NCBI RefSeq assembly: GCF_024648885.1 | Contig: NZ_JANBBF010000010.1 | Location: 372,001-436,000 of the forward strand | Source of the DNA: Prauserella salsuginis | Lineage (GTDB): Bacteria > Actinomycetota > Actinomycetes > Mycobacteriales > Pseudonocardiaceae | DNA: 64,000 nucleotides | Direction of reading: 5' to 3' | Position numbers and translations under genes: made by a program | The notes under the pieces: generated by a model | Databases searched by the model: none | What the model was told of the DNA's origin: nothing | Seen by the model: the letters and a program-made list of their open reading frames with translations, nothing else | Part shown: in pieces, positions 1-7,287 of the stretch | Layout of the letters: the number at the start of each line of letters is the position of its first letter | How positions within the stretch are numbered: the first letter of the stretch is position 1

Positions 1-279
1 CCCGACCACGACGCCGCGCTCGGTGAAATGGCCCGCGTGCTCCGGCCCGGTGGGCGGTTGATCCTCGTCGACCACGTCGCGGGCACCTCGCGTGTTGTCC
101 GCGTGCTGCAACGACTACTCGAGGCCGTCACCGTCCGGCAGGCCGGCGAACACTTCCTGCGCCGGCCGTTCGAACTGCTCACGGGGCACGGCTTCGACGT
201 CGTCGAGCGCGAGCGGTTCAAGGCGGGTCTCGTCGAACGGCTCGTGGCCACGGCCGGGCCGGCGACCGGCTCACCGTAG
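1..279 (+). CDS. SAM-dependent methyltransferase, C-terminal fragment
   Basis: This reading frame is open from the first base of the window and ends at the TAG at 277-279, so only the last 92 residues are visible. The fragment contains the post-motif typical of class I SAM-dependent methyltransferases (residues ARVLRPGGRLILVDHV near the left edge), followed by a helix and a short C-terminal strand region (FELLTGHGFDVVERERF). The substrate cannot be inferred because the SAM-binding N-terminus is outside the window. UbiE/MenG-like or generic Methyltransf_11 enzymes are the closest type. It is convergent with the next gene. Confidence 0.75.
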   Translation, partial: PDHDAALGEMARVLRPGGRLILVDHVAGTSRVVRVLQRLLEAVTVRQAGEHFLRRPFELLTGHGFDVVERERFKAGLVERLVATAGPATGSP

Positions 280-322
280 GCCCGGCGACGCCCGGTGCCA
301 CCCGCGGTGACACCGGCCCGCG

Positions 323-1141
323 TCACATCGCTCTGAGCACGGGCAGGAGCTGCTCCTCCTCGTGATCTAGGTGTCGTTCGAGTTCGCCGGCGAGCCGTTC
401 GACCTCGGCACGTGCGGTGTCCCGCAACTCGTCACGCACGGCTGCCTGGATCGCGGCGGTGAGGTCGGCGACCGTTTCGTGTTCGCTGCGCAACCGCGTG
501 AGGGTGTCTGTCAGCTCCGGGTGCCTGGCGCCGATGGCCGCGAACAGGCCCATGTCCTCGCCGACGTGGTGATTGTGCAGGCCCTGGCACAGCGTCACGC
601 AGTTGATGCGCAGCTGCACTCCCAGCGTCGGGCCCGAATCGGCCAGTTCCTTCCGGATCCGCTCGAGCTCGCGGCGGAATCCGTCGTGGATGCCCACCAG
701 TATGTCCGCGAGCGAACCACCGTCCGGTGGGCCGTCGGCGACCGGTGTCAGCGCGACCACCGGCAGGGTTCGCGTGGTCTTGCGCTGGTAGTCCCCGAAG
801 CCGGGCTCGGCCGCGACGACACGGGCGAACACGGTGTCGCGCTCCTCGCCGTCGAGTACCTCGGCGTGGGCGTCGTAGGTGAACGCGCCGTCCTCGACGG
901 TCACGCGCGGGTCCGCTTCGATGTTGCGGAACCAGTCGGGATGCCGATCCGAGCCCGCTGCCGAGGCGATCACGAGTACGCGCCCGCCGTCGGGGAAATA
1001 GGCCAGCGGAGTGGTGTGCCGCAGGCCGCTCTTCGCGCCGGTGGTGGTGAGGAGCAACAGTCTGGCGTCGGCGAACATGCCGCCGACACGGCCGCCCGCG
1101 GCACGGAACTCGTCGATGATCGGTCTGTTGAAATCGTTCAT
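323..1141 (-). CDS. DUF385 (deazaflavin-dependent nitroreductase-like) domain fused to a hemerythrin-like HHE domain
   Basis: The 272-residue protein has two parts. Residues 1-135 form a split beta-barrel of the DDN/DUF385 type (LTTTGAKSGLRHTTPLAYF, then GSDRHPDWFRNIEADPRV), a family that binds F420 or related cofactors. Residues 145-272 are an all-helical hemerythrin-like domain with spaced histidines and acidic residues (GIHDGF, LHNHHVGED, RSEHE, HLDHEEEQLLP) expected to bind a non-haem di-iron centre. A role in redox or gas sensing is inference. The ATG start is preceded by only a weak ribosome site. A second, separate DUF385 protein lies at 4485-4943. Confidence 0.8.
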   Translation of the reverse strand: MNDFNRPIIDEFRAAGGRVGGMFADARLLLLTTTGAKSGLRHTTPLAYFPDGGRVLVIASAAGSDRHPDWFRNIEADPRVTVEDGAFTYDAHAEVLDGEERDTVFARVVAAEPGFGDYQRKTTRTLPVVALTPVADGPPDGGSLADILVGIHDGFRRELERIRKELADSGPTLGVQLRINCVTLCQGLHNHHVGEDMGLFAAIGARHPELTDTLTRLRSEHETVADLTAAIQAAVRDELRDTARAEVERLAGELERHLDHEEEQLLPVLRAM

Positions 1142-1378
1142 GTACGCACTGCTTTCGGAGAGGGCCTGAGGATTCGAACCGTCGAAAAGCAGTGCGTCGT
1201 GGCGGGCCCCGCGTTCGTGAGCAGCTCCGGGGCCACCGCGCGATCACGCGATGACCGGGAACCTCTCTCGTGCGTGGCCACGCATGGCCGACCCGGCAGT
1301 CACGATCTCGACGTTAGCCCAGGAGCCACGCGGTCCGCAACGCTCGCGTAAGCGCCGTGCACGTCGTAGGCTCGGGGT
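1142..1378. promoter_or_regulatory. Divergent intergenic region with a perfect 14-bp palindrome (1271-1284)
   Basis: This gap separates the reductase-hemerythrin gene from the lut operon. At 1271-1284 it holds the perfect palindrome TGCGTGGCCACGCA, a plausible operator for the lut operon or its divergent neighbour. No regulator gene lies beside it (LutR-type GntR regulators are common elsewhere), so the binding partner is unknown. A palindrome of this length in GC-rich DNA could also be chance. Confidence 0.35.
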
Positions 1379-2170
1379 GTGCAGAACGGCGACGGAGCGA
1401 GCGGTCCGCCGTCCACTGAGGACGCTGGCGGTCGGCGCACGAGTGGACCGCGCGTCGCACTGTTTCCCACGTGCCTCACCGACACGGCGTTCCCCGAGAC
1501 CGCCAAGGCCATGGTGCGGCTCCTGGAACGGCTCGGCTGCGACGTCGACTTCCCGCTGGACCAGACCTGCTGCGGGCAGATGCACTTCAACACCGGATAC
1601 GCCGAGCACGCGCGTCCGATGGCGCGCGCCTACGCCGAGGTGTTCGACGGCTACGACCACGTCGTGGTGCCGTCCGGCTCGTGCGCGGGCATGGTGCGGG
1701 AGATCCATCCGGACCTGTGCGGCACATCGCCCGCCGCCCGGCGCACGTACGAGCTGAGCGAGTTCCTGGTGGACGTGCTCGGTGTCGTCGACGTGGGCGC
1801 GCACTTCCCGCACCGCGTCACCTACCACCCGACGTGCCACTCGTTGCGCATGCTGGGTGTCGGCGACAAGCCTCTGAGCCTGCTGCGTGCCGTCTCCGGA
1901 CTGGAGCTTATTCCGCTGCCGCAGGCGGAGCAGTGCTGCGGGTTCGGCGGGACGTTCGCGCTGAAGAACGCCGAGACCTCCACCGCCATGCTCGCGGACA
2001 AGATGCGGTGCGTGCAGGACACCGGCGCGCAGGTCGTGACCGCGGGCGACAACTCGTGCCTGATGCAGATCGGTGGCGGCCTGTCCCGGCTGCGTACGGG
2101 GGTGCGCCCGGTGCACCTGGCCGAGATTCTGGCGAGCACAGAGGAGGAGCCGTGGGTCGCAACCCCGTGA
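1379..2170 (+). CDS. lutA: Lactate utilisation protein A, (Fe-S)-binding subunit
   Basis: The 263-residue protein is the cysteine-rich (Fe-S) subunit of the LutABC L-lactate oxidation complex. It has the two CCG-type motifs of the family, TCCGQMHF near residue 64 and QCCGFGGTF near residue 186, which ligate an iron-sulfur cluster, plus the SGSCAGM segment. It starts at GTG 1379, and its end overlaps the GTG of lutB by 19 bp, indicating translational coupling. LutABC delivers electrons from lactate to the respiratory chain. No lactate permease or GntR regulator is adjacent. Confidence 0.9.
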   Translation: MQNGDGASGPPSTEDAGGRRTSGPRVALFPTCLTDTAFPETAKAMVRLLERLGCDVDFPLDQTCCGQMHFNTGYAEHARPMARAYAEVFDGYDHVVVPSGSCAGMVREIHPDLCGTSPAARRTYELSEFLVDVLGVVDVGAHFPHRVTYHPTCHSLRMLGVGDKPLSLLRAVSGLELIPLPQAEQCCGFGGTFALKNAETSTAMLADKMRCVQDTGAQVVTAGDNSCLMQIGGGLSRLRTGVRPVHLAEILASTEEEPWVATP

Positions 2171-3573
2171 CGTGGCTGGGCAGCCCGACGTTCCCCGACG
2201 CGGCGCGCCGGGCCCTCGGCGACACGCAACTGCGCGGCAACCTCCGCAAGGCCACCACCACGATCCGGGGAAAGCGCGAATCGGTCGTGGCCGAACTCGA
2301 CGACTGGGAGGAACTCCGCAGGGCCGGTGAGTCCATTAAGGACGAAGTGCTGGCGGACCTGGACACCCAGCTGGAACGCCTCGAGGTCGCTGTCACCGAG
2401 CGTGGCGGTGTCGTGCACTGGGCACGCGACGCCGACGAGGCGAACCGCATCGTGCTCGACCTGGTGCAGGAGGAGGACACCGACGAGGTCGTCAAGGTCA
2501 AGTCCATGGCGACCGCCGAGATCGGCCTCAACGAGGCGCTCGCCGACGGCGGCGTGAACGCGATCGAGACTGATCTCGCCGAGGTCATCGTCCAATTGGG
2601 AGACGACAGGCCGTCGCATATCCTCGTCCCCGCGATCCACCGTAACCGCGCGGAGATCAAGGAGATCTTCGCGCAGATGCCCGAACCGCCGGCATCCGAC
2701 GACCCTCGCGTGCTCGCCGAGGCCGCCCGTAAGTACCTGCGCCGCAAGTTCCTGTCGGCGAAGGTGGCGATTTCCGGGGCCAACTTCGGCGTCGCCGACA
2801 CGGGATCGATCGTCGTGGTGGAGTCCGAGGGCAACGGCCGGATGTGCCTGACCCTTCCGGAAACGCTGATCACCGTGATGGGCGTCGAGAAGGTCCTGCC
2901 ACGGTGGCAGGACCTCGAGGTCTTCCTCCAACTGCTCCCTCGATCGTCCACAGCGGAACGGATGAACCCGTACACGTCCATCTGGTCGGGCGTGACACCC
3001 GGTGACGGTCCGCAGAAGTTCCACCTCGTACTGCTCGACAACGGACGGACATCGACGCTGGCCGACGAGGTGGGGCGGCAGGCGCTGCGGTGCATCCGGT
3101 GCTCGGCGTGCCTGAACGTCTGCCCGGTCTACGAGCGCACCGGCGGCCAGGCGTACGGGTCCGTGTATCCCGGGCCGATCGGGGCGATCCTCGCGCCGCA
3201 GCTGGCCGGCGATCTGCACGACGAACAGACCGCGTCGCTGCCGTACGCGTCATCGCTGTGCGGAGCCTGCTACGAGGTGTGTCCCGTGCGGATCAACATC
3301 CCCGAGGTGTTGACGCACCTGCGAGCGGAAGTGGTGGAGGCGAAGGGAAAGCGGACGCCCGAGGCCATGGCCATGTCGGCGGCCGCATGGGTGTTCGGCG
3401 ATCGCAAACGGTACGAGGCTGCGCAGAAGGCGGGCTCGCTCACGCGGTTCCTGGCGCGCGGCGGAACCCTGTCGTCGTTGCCGTGGCCCGGTTCGAAGTG
3501 GACGGATACCCGCGACGCCCCGGTGGTGCCGAAGGAATCGTTCCGCTCGTGGTGGAGGCGCAACCGTGGGTAG
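2152..3573 (+). CDS. lutB: Lactate utilisation protein B, LUD domain and 2x[4Fe-4S] ferredoxin domain
   Basis: The start is set at GTG 2152 because a strong ribosome site (GAGGAGGAG) sits just upstream inside the lutA end; the same frame is open far upstream but that part is a shadow of lutA. The 473-residue protein has an N-terminal LUD fold, then two ferredoxin motifs, CIRCSACLNVCP near residue 314 and CGACYEVCP near residue 370, and the DUF3390-like C-terminal tail. It is the largest subunit of the L-lactate oxidation complex. Its end overlaps the lutC start by 8 bp. Confidence 0.92.
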   Translation: MGRNPVTWLGSPTFPDAARRALGDTQLRGNLRKATTTIRGKRESVVAELDDWEELRRAGESIKDEVLADLDTQLERLEVAVTERGGVVHWARDADEANRIVLDLVQEEDTDEVVKVKSMATAEIGLNEALADGGVNAIETDLAEVIVQLGDDRPSHILVPAIHRNRAEIKEIFAQMPEPPASDDPRVLAEAARKYLRRKFLSAKVAISGANFGVADTGSIVVVESEGNGRMCLTLPETLITVMGVEKVLPRWQDLEVFLQLLPRSSTAERMNPYTSIWSGVTPGDGPQKFHLVLLDNGRTSTLADEVGRQALRCIRCSACLNVCPVYERTGGQAYGSVYPGPIGAILAPQLAGDLHDEQTASLPYASSLCGACYEVCPVRINIPEVLTHLRAEVVEAKGKRTPEAMAMSAAAWVFGDRKRYEAAQKAGSLTRFLARGGTLSSLPWPGSKWTDTRDAPVVPKESFRSWWRRNRG

Positions 3574-4168
3574 TGCGCGCGACGAGATCCTCGGCCGGAT
3601 CCGCGCCGTCGACCGGCCGGCACCGCCCCCGGTGCCGCGCGACTACGAACGGGCCCGTCATGCCGACGACCCCGTCGAGCTGCTCGCCGAACGCATCTCC
3701 GATTACCGGGCGACGGTGTACCGGGCGGCCGTGCGGGAACTGCCGTACCGGATCGCCGAACGTCTCGACGGCCGTGGCCGCATCGCCGTGCCACCTGACG
3801 TGCCGGGGGAATGGCGGGTTCCCGGCGTGGCCTGGCTACCCGACGACCCTCCGCTCGGGGTGTCCGATATGGAGGAGGTCGACGGCGTGCTGAGCGGATG
3901 TGCCCTCGCTATCGCCGAGACCGGCACCATCGTGCTCGACGCCGGTCCCGCCCAGGGCAGGCGTGTCCTGACGCTCGTACCCGACTACCACCTGTGTGTC
4001 GTGAGGGCGGACCAGATCGTGGTGAGTGTGCCCGAGGCGATCGAACGGCTGGATCCGTCGGGTCCGCTGACGTTCATCAGCGGGCCGTCCGCGACCAGCG
4101 ACATCGAGCTCGACCGCGTCGAAGGTGTCCACGGCCCGCGCACCCTGGAAGTCCTGCTGGTCGGCTGA
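3566..4168 (+). CDS. lutC: Lactate utilisation protein C, LUD domain
   Basis: The 200-residue third gene of the lut operon starts at a GTG overlapping the lutB stop. The C-terminal half shows the LUD signature (GCALAIAETGTIVLDAG, LTLVPDYHLCVV, FISGPSATSDIELDRVEGVHGPRTLEVLLV) shared by LutC/YkgG proteins. It acts with LutA and LutB in lactate oxidation. The N-terminal third is variable and helical, as usual in the family. A 21-bp repeat array begins 17 bp after the stop. Confidence 0.9.
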   Translation: MGSARDEILGRIRAVDRPAPPPVPRDYERARHADDPVELLAERISDYRATVYRAAVRELPYRIAERLDGRGRIAVPPDVPGEWRVPGVAWLPDDPPLGVSDMEEVDGVLSGCALAIAETGTIVLDAGPAQGRRVLTLVPDYHLCVVRADQIVVSVPEAIERLDPSGPLTFISGPSATSDIELDRVEGVHGPRTLEVLLVG

Positions 4169-4184
4169 CACCCCGCGCGCGTGC

Positions 4185-4363
4185 GCGTGTCCTGCACTCA
4201 GCCACGCGTGTCCTGCACTCGGAGGCGCGTGTTCTGCACTCAGCCACGCGTGTCCTGCATCTGTGCTCGCCCCTCCCGTGTGTTGTTCCTCCAGGGGCTC
4301 GTGTTTCGGGTTCCGGGGTTCGTGTTGCGGGTCCCAGGGCTCGTGTTGTGTTCGCCCGGGCTG
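4185..4363. repeat. 21-bp tandem repeat array, four type A units then four type B units
   Basis: Four type A units start at 4185, 4206, 4227 and 4248, exactly 21 bp apart, with core GCGTGTCCTGCACTC and a 6-bp variable tail. After an 11-bp gap, four type B units start at 4280, 4301, 4322 and 4343, with core GTGTTGCGGGTTCCGGGG. The rest of the gap to 4484 has no gene; further degenerate GTGTT copies lie near 4365. The array sits between the convergent lutC and DUF385 genes. Related arrays occur at six other loci in the window. Confidence 0.9.
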
Positions 4364-4484
4364 CTGTGTTGCGCTTGCGCGGATCGTGCCTGCGCACGCG
4401 GGCGGGGCCTGGACGGTGTTCGCGTGTCGTTGCCCGGCCCACGTCGGTCGACGTCACCGACGGGCGCAGTCGCCTGTCGATGAG

Positions 4485-4943
4485 TCAGCCGTCGTGCCCG
4501 GGCGAGAGGCGGAACACGGGGACGCCCGGTGCGGCCGCGAGCAGGTCGTCATCCGACGACTTCGCATCGATCCCGTCGAAGAACGAGCCGACCTCCCACG
4601 CCCACCGCTTGAGGTAGGCGCGGAGAATCGGCGGCTTGTCGGAGTCGGAGAGTTCGACGGCCCCGAACCACTCGACCCGCCTGCCGACTCGAAGCGTGCC
4701 CTCGCCTGCCGCGCGCAGGTTCCGCACCCATTGGGTGTGCCCGCGAGCCGCCACCAGGTGCTGCGCACCATCGATGGTCAGCACGTTCACCGGCACCGAC
4801 CGCCATTCGCCGGTTTTCCGCCCTTGCACCGACAGCACTCTGCTGCCCCACAGGCTGACGCCCAGCCGGGTCAGGCGCGCCACGACGGCGTTGAACACGA
4901 CGGCCGGTCGTGTGGGCTCCAGGTACCGCACGTTCTCGGTCAT
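4485..4943 (-). CDS. DUF385-family deazaflavin-dependent reductase-like protein
   Basis: The protein of about 152 residues has the small split-barrel fold of the nitroreductase-family deazaflavin-dependent oxidoreductases (motifs LSVQGRKTGEWRSVPVNVL and LVAARGHTQWVRNLRAAGEG). Relatives bind F420 or haem-like ligands; the substrate is unknown. Two starts overlap (GTG then ATG). The ATG is preferred because the AAGGAGGGG ribosome site is well spaced for it. It is divergent from the TetR gene at 5076, which probably controls it. Confidence 0.82.
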   Translation of the reverse strand: MTENVRYLEPTRPAVVFNAVVARLTRLGVSLWGSRVLSVQGRKTGEWRSVPVNVLTIDGAQHLVAARGHTQWVRNLRAAGEGTLRVGRRVEWFGAVELSDSDKPPILRAYLKRWAWEVGSFFDGIDAKSSDDDLLAAAPGVPVFRLSPGHDG

Positions 4944-4973
4944 CACCCCTCCTTGAGATCGCCTGTCAAAAGT

Positions 4974-5036
4974 GAGATCACTGCTCTCTCTTTGAGCATC
5001 CTCGCTCTCGTTCCAAAAATCAAGAGCACTGATCTC
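4974..5036. promoter_or_regulatory. Inverted repeat between divergent reductase and TetR genes (candidate TetR operator)
   Basis: Two 14-bp arms, GAGATCACTGCTCT at 4974-4987 and AGAGCACTGATCTC at 5023-5036, are inverted copies with 13 of 14 positions matching, separated by 35 bp. The region between is unusually AT-rich for this genome and must contain both divergent promoters. The position fits autoregulation by the TetR protein encoded at 5076, with joint control of the reductase. The assignment of the regulator is inference. Confidence 0.6.
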
Positions 5037-5075
5037 GGTATGGTGCAGTGATCACACAGGTGGGAGAATCACGTC

Positions 5076-5765
5076 ATGCCCGCCCATCGCACCGCACGGG
5101 AACGCGCCCGCGCCGAACTGACAGCCGAGATCAAGGACGAGGCCCGCAGGCAGCTAGCCGACAACGGCGCGAACGGCCTCTCGCTGCGAGCGGTCGCGCG
5201 TGAGCTCGGCATGGTCTCGTCCGCGCTGTACCGCTATTTCCCCAGTCGCGACGAGCTGCTGACGGCACTCATCGTCGACGCTTACAACGCGCTCGGTGAC
5301 ACGCTCGACACGGCGTCGGCTTCCGATGGCACCCCCGCCGACCGGTGGCGCGCCGCCGCGGACGCGCTCCGCACCTGGGCTCGCGCTCACCCGTACGAGT
5401 ACGCCCTGCTCTACGGGACCCCCGTGCCCGGCTATCGCGCGCCGCACGACACCGTCGCGCCCGCGGGCCGGGTCCCCGGCGCGTTCCTGCGCATCGCGCG
5501 CGACGCCTGGCACGCGGGCGACCTCCGCGCCGACGGAGCCGAACCGGACGACACGTTGCGAACCCAGGCGCGCACCATCGCGACGGCACTCGACCTGTCC
5601 GGCCTGCCCGAGGTGGTCATCCTCCGGGCCGTCGATGCGTGGACGCAGCTGTTCGGCACCGTGGCGCTGGAGTTCACCGGCCAGTTCGCGAACACCCTCG
5701 ACCCGGCCGACGTCTACTTCGCGCGAACCGTGGAGTTGCAGCTACGCACCGCCGGACTCGCCTGA
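5076..5765 (+). CDS. TetR/AcrR-family transcriptional regulator
   Basis: The 229-residue protein has an N-terminal TetR helix-turn-helix (residues 25-70, NGLSLRAVARELGMVSSALYRYFPSRDELLTALI) and a C-terminal ligand domain of the TetR_C_13/WHG type (RWRAAADALRTWARAHPYEYALLYGTPVPGY). It is divergently transcribed from a DUF385 reductase with an inverted repeat in between, so local repression is likely. The effector is unknown. Confidence 0.9.
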   Translation: MPAHRTARERARAELTAEIKDEARRQLADNGANGLSLRAVARELGMVSSALYRYFPSRDELLTALIVDAYNALGDTLDTASASDGTPADRWRAAADALRTWARAHPYEYALLYGTPVPGYRAPHDTVAPAGRVPGAFLRIARDAWHAGDLRADGAEPDDTLRTQARTIATALDLSGLPEVVILRAVDAWTQLFGTVALEFTGQFANTLDPADVYFARTVELQLRTAGLA

Positions 5766-5792
5766 TCGGCCGCGGGTTGGCAGAGCGACCGC

Positions 5793-5932
5793 CACGCCTC
5801 CGGAGTCGCAACCCGCGTCCCCGGAAGGCGCAACACGACCGCTGGAAAACGCAACACGGGCCCCGGAAGGCGCAACACTGCAGGACACGCGGTGCTGAGT
5901 GCAGGACACGCGGTGCTGAGTGCAGGACACGC
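5793..5932. repeat. 21-bp tandem repeat array, type B then type A, in reverse orientation
   Basis: On the plus strand, reverse-complement type B units end in CGCAACAC at 5836, 5857 and 5878 (exact 21-bp period), preceded by a degenerate unit ending at 5814. Type A units follow directly with core GAGTGCAGGACACGC at 5897 and 5918 and a partial copy at 5879. The array fills the gap between the convergent TetR and IclR genes, and its last unit ends only a few bases from the IclR stop codon. Confidence 0.88.
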
Positions 5933-5936
5933 GAGG

Positions 5937-6734
5937 TCAGGCGTGCGGAGGGGTGTGCGGGGCGTCGGCCCCGAGCTGTTTGCTGATCTCGGCCGCGGCC
6001 TCCATGACCACGGGCAGCAGTTCGTGGCGGATCTCGTCCACGCTCAGTTCGTCGGCGCGCACCGACATGCTCAGCGATGCGACCGTCGAGGCGTGGGAGT
6101 CGCGCACCGGCGCCGAGAACGACCGCACGCCCTCCTCGAATTCCTGGTCGACGAGTGCCCAGCCGCGGGAGCGGGTCGCGGCGAGCGCCGCCGTCAACTC
6201 CTCGGCGGTGACCTTCGTGCTCGCCGTCAACCGGGAGAACGGTGCGCGGGCGAGGAACGCGTCCAGTTCGTGGTCGGGCAGTCCGGCGAGGAGTACGCGG
6301 CCCATCGACGTGGCGTACGCGGGTAAGCGTGTTCCCGTGGTCAACGTGTTCCGCATGACCGGCCGAGCCGGCACGCGCGTGGCGAACACGGCGTCGTCGC
6401 CGTCGAGTACGGCCAGCGAACACGTGTGCCCGGTGACTTTCGTGACGTTCTCCATGTGCGGCTGGGCGACCTCGGTCAGCTTCAACGACGACAGGTAGGC
6501 CTCCCCGAGCGTCAGCACGCGCGGGGTGAGTGAGAACTCGCGGTCGTCGGTGCGCAGGTAGCCGAGGCGTTCCAGGGTCAGTACGACACGGCGGACGGTC
6601 GGTCGTGACAAGCCGGTGGCCTGGGCGAGCTGCGCCAGCGTGAGGCGCGGTCCGCGATCGGTGAACGCGTGGATGACCGCGAGCCCGCGTTCGAGGGACT
6701 GCACGTAGTCCTTGTCCTCCGGCGGTTTCACCAC
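5937..6734 (-). CDS. IclR-family regulator, PcaR/PobR-like
   Basis: The 265-residue protein has an N-terminal winged helix (residues 10-75, YVQSLERGLAVIHAFTD then LAQATGLSRPTVRRVVLTLERLGYL) and a C-terminal IclR effector domain with the GxRLPAYATSMGRVLLAGL signature. Its sequence style matches the beta-ketoadipate group (PcaR/PcaU/PobR). It is divergent from a muconolactone isomerase gene, which fits aromatic-catabolism control. The start is the GTG giving MVKPPEDKDYVQS. Confidence 0.88.
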   Translation of the reverse strand: MVKPPEDKDYVQSLERGLAVIHAFTDRGPRLTLAQLAQATGLSRPTVRRVVLTLERLGYLRTDDREFSLTPRVLTLGEAYLSSLKLTEVAQPHMENVTKVTGHTCSLAVLDGDDAVFATRVPARPVMRNTLTTGTRLPAYATSMGRVLLAGLPDHELDAFLARAPFSRLTASTKVTAEELTAALAATRSRGWALVDQEFEEGVRSFSAPVRDSHASTVASLSMSVRADELSVDEIRHELLPVVMEAAAEISKQLGADAPHTPPHA

Positions 6735-6757
6735 GGCCGATCTCCTCGCGCTGCACG

Positions 6758-6786
6758 CAATGTTGGACCCAATGTTGGACGCAATG
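6758..6786. promoter_or_regulatory. Direct repeats in the iclR-catC intergenic region
   Basis: The sequence CAATGTTGGAC occurs at 6758-6768 and again at 6770-6780, followed by a partial third copy (CAATG) at 6782, a 12-bp period. It lies 23 bp upstream of the IclR start and about 130 bp upstream of catC. The position suits an IclR-type operator controlling both divergent promoters. The regulator assignment is inferred from position only. Confidence 0.5.
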
Positions 6787-6909
6787 CGTATGAGTTGTTC
6801 GCTATTCGACTACTCGGTACTGTGCGGTGGCCTGCCGGACGTGTCAAGTTCGGTTGCGCGGAGCCACCCCGCCGGCGGATCACAGCCGGCCCGAGCAGGA
6901 GGGAAGCCG

Positions 6910-7185
6910 ATGCTGTTCCACGTGGAGATGCAGGTGAACCTGCCGCCTGACATGGACCCGGAGAGGGCCGCCGCTCTCAAGGCCGACGAGAAGGCCCTGG
7001 CGCAGGAGCTGCAGCGTGCCGGCACGTGGCGGCACCTGTGGCGCGTCGTCGGCCAGTACTCGAACGTCTCGATCTTCGACGTGCCGTCCGGCGACGAACT
7101 GCACGACATCCTGTCCAACCTGCCGTTGTTCCCGTACATGGACATCCAGGTGAAGGCGCTGACGCGGCACCCGTCCGCCATCTGA
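6910..7185 (+). CDS. catC: Muconolactone delta-isomerase
   Basis: The 91-residue product is a full-length member of the family that converts muconolactone to 3-oxoadipate enol-lactone in the catechol branch of the beta-ketoadipate pathway. The family pattern is clear: MLFHVEMQVNLPPDMDPE at the start, WRHLWRVVGQYSN in the middle and LPLFPYMDIQVKALTRHP at the end. ATG 6910 is chosen because of the AGGAGG 10 bases upstream; the same frame is open further upstream but would overlap the iclR gene. Its usual partners catA and catB are absent from the neighbourhood. Confidence 0.92.
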   Translation: MLFHVEMQVNLPPDMDPERAAALKADEKALAQELQRAGTWRHLWRVVGQYSNVSIFDVPSGDELHDILSNLPLFPYMDIQVKALTRHPSAI

Positions 7186-7234
7186 GGCATCGCTGCGGGA
7201 AACGGTCGGCGCGAGACGATCCGCGCGACGAAAA

Positions 7235-7264
7235 CGGCCCGGATCCCACGCGGGATCCGGGCCG
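7235..7264. terminator. Bidirectional hairpin terminator between catC and katA
   Basis: The arms CGGCCCGGATCCC (7235-7247) and GGGATCCGGGCCG (7252-7264) are perfectly complementary around a 4-base loop. An A-run precedes the first arm, which gives a U-tract for the leftward (katA) transcript. The hairpin lies between two converging genes. Confidence 0.85.
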
Positions 7265-7287
7265 CTCGGCGAACCGTCGCTGCCTGC

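Noticed and set aside
4185..5932. 21-bp arrays as ordinary Rho-independent terminators
   Set aside because: Single units do not form stable hairpins followed by U-tracts, and arrays also occur upstream of genes (dnaX, aldo/keto reductase).
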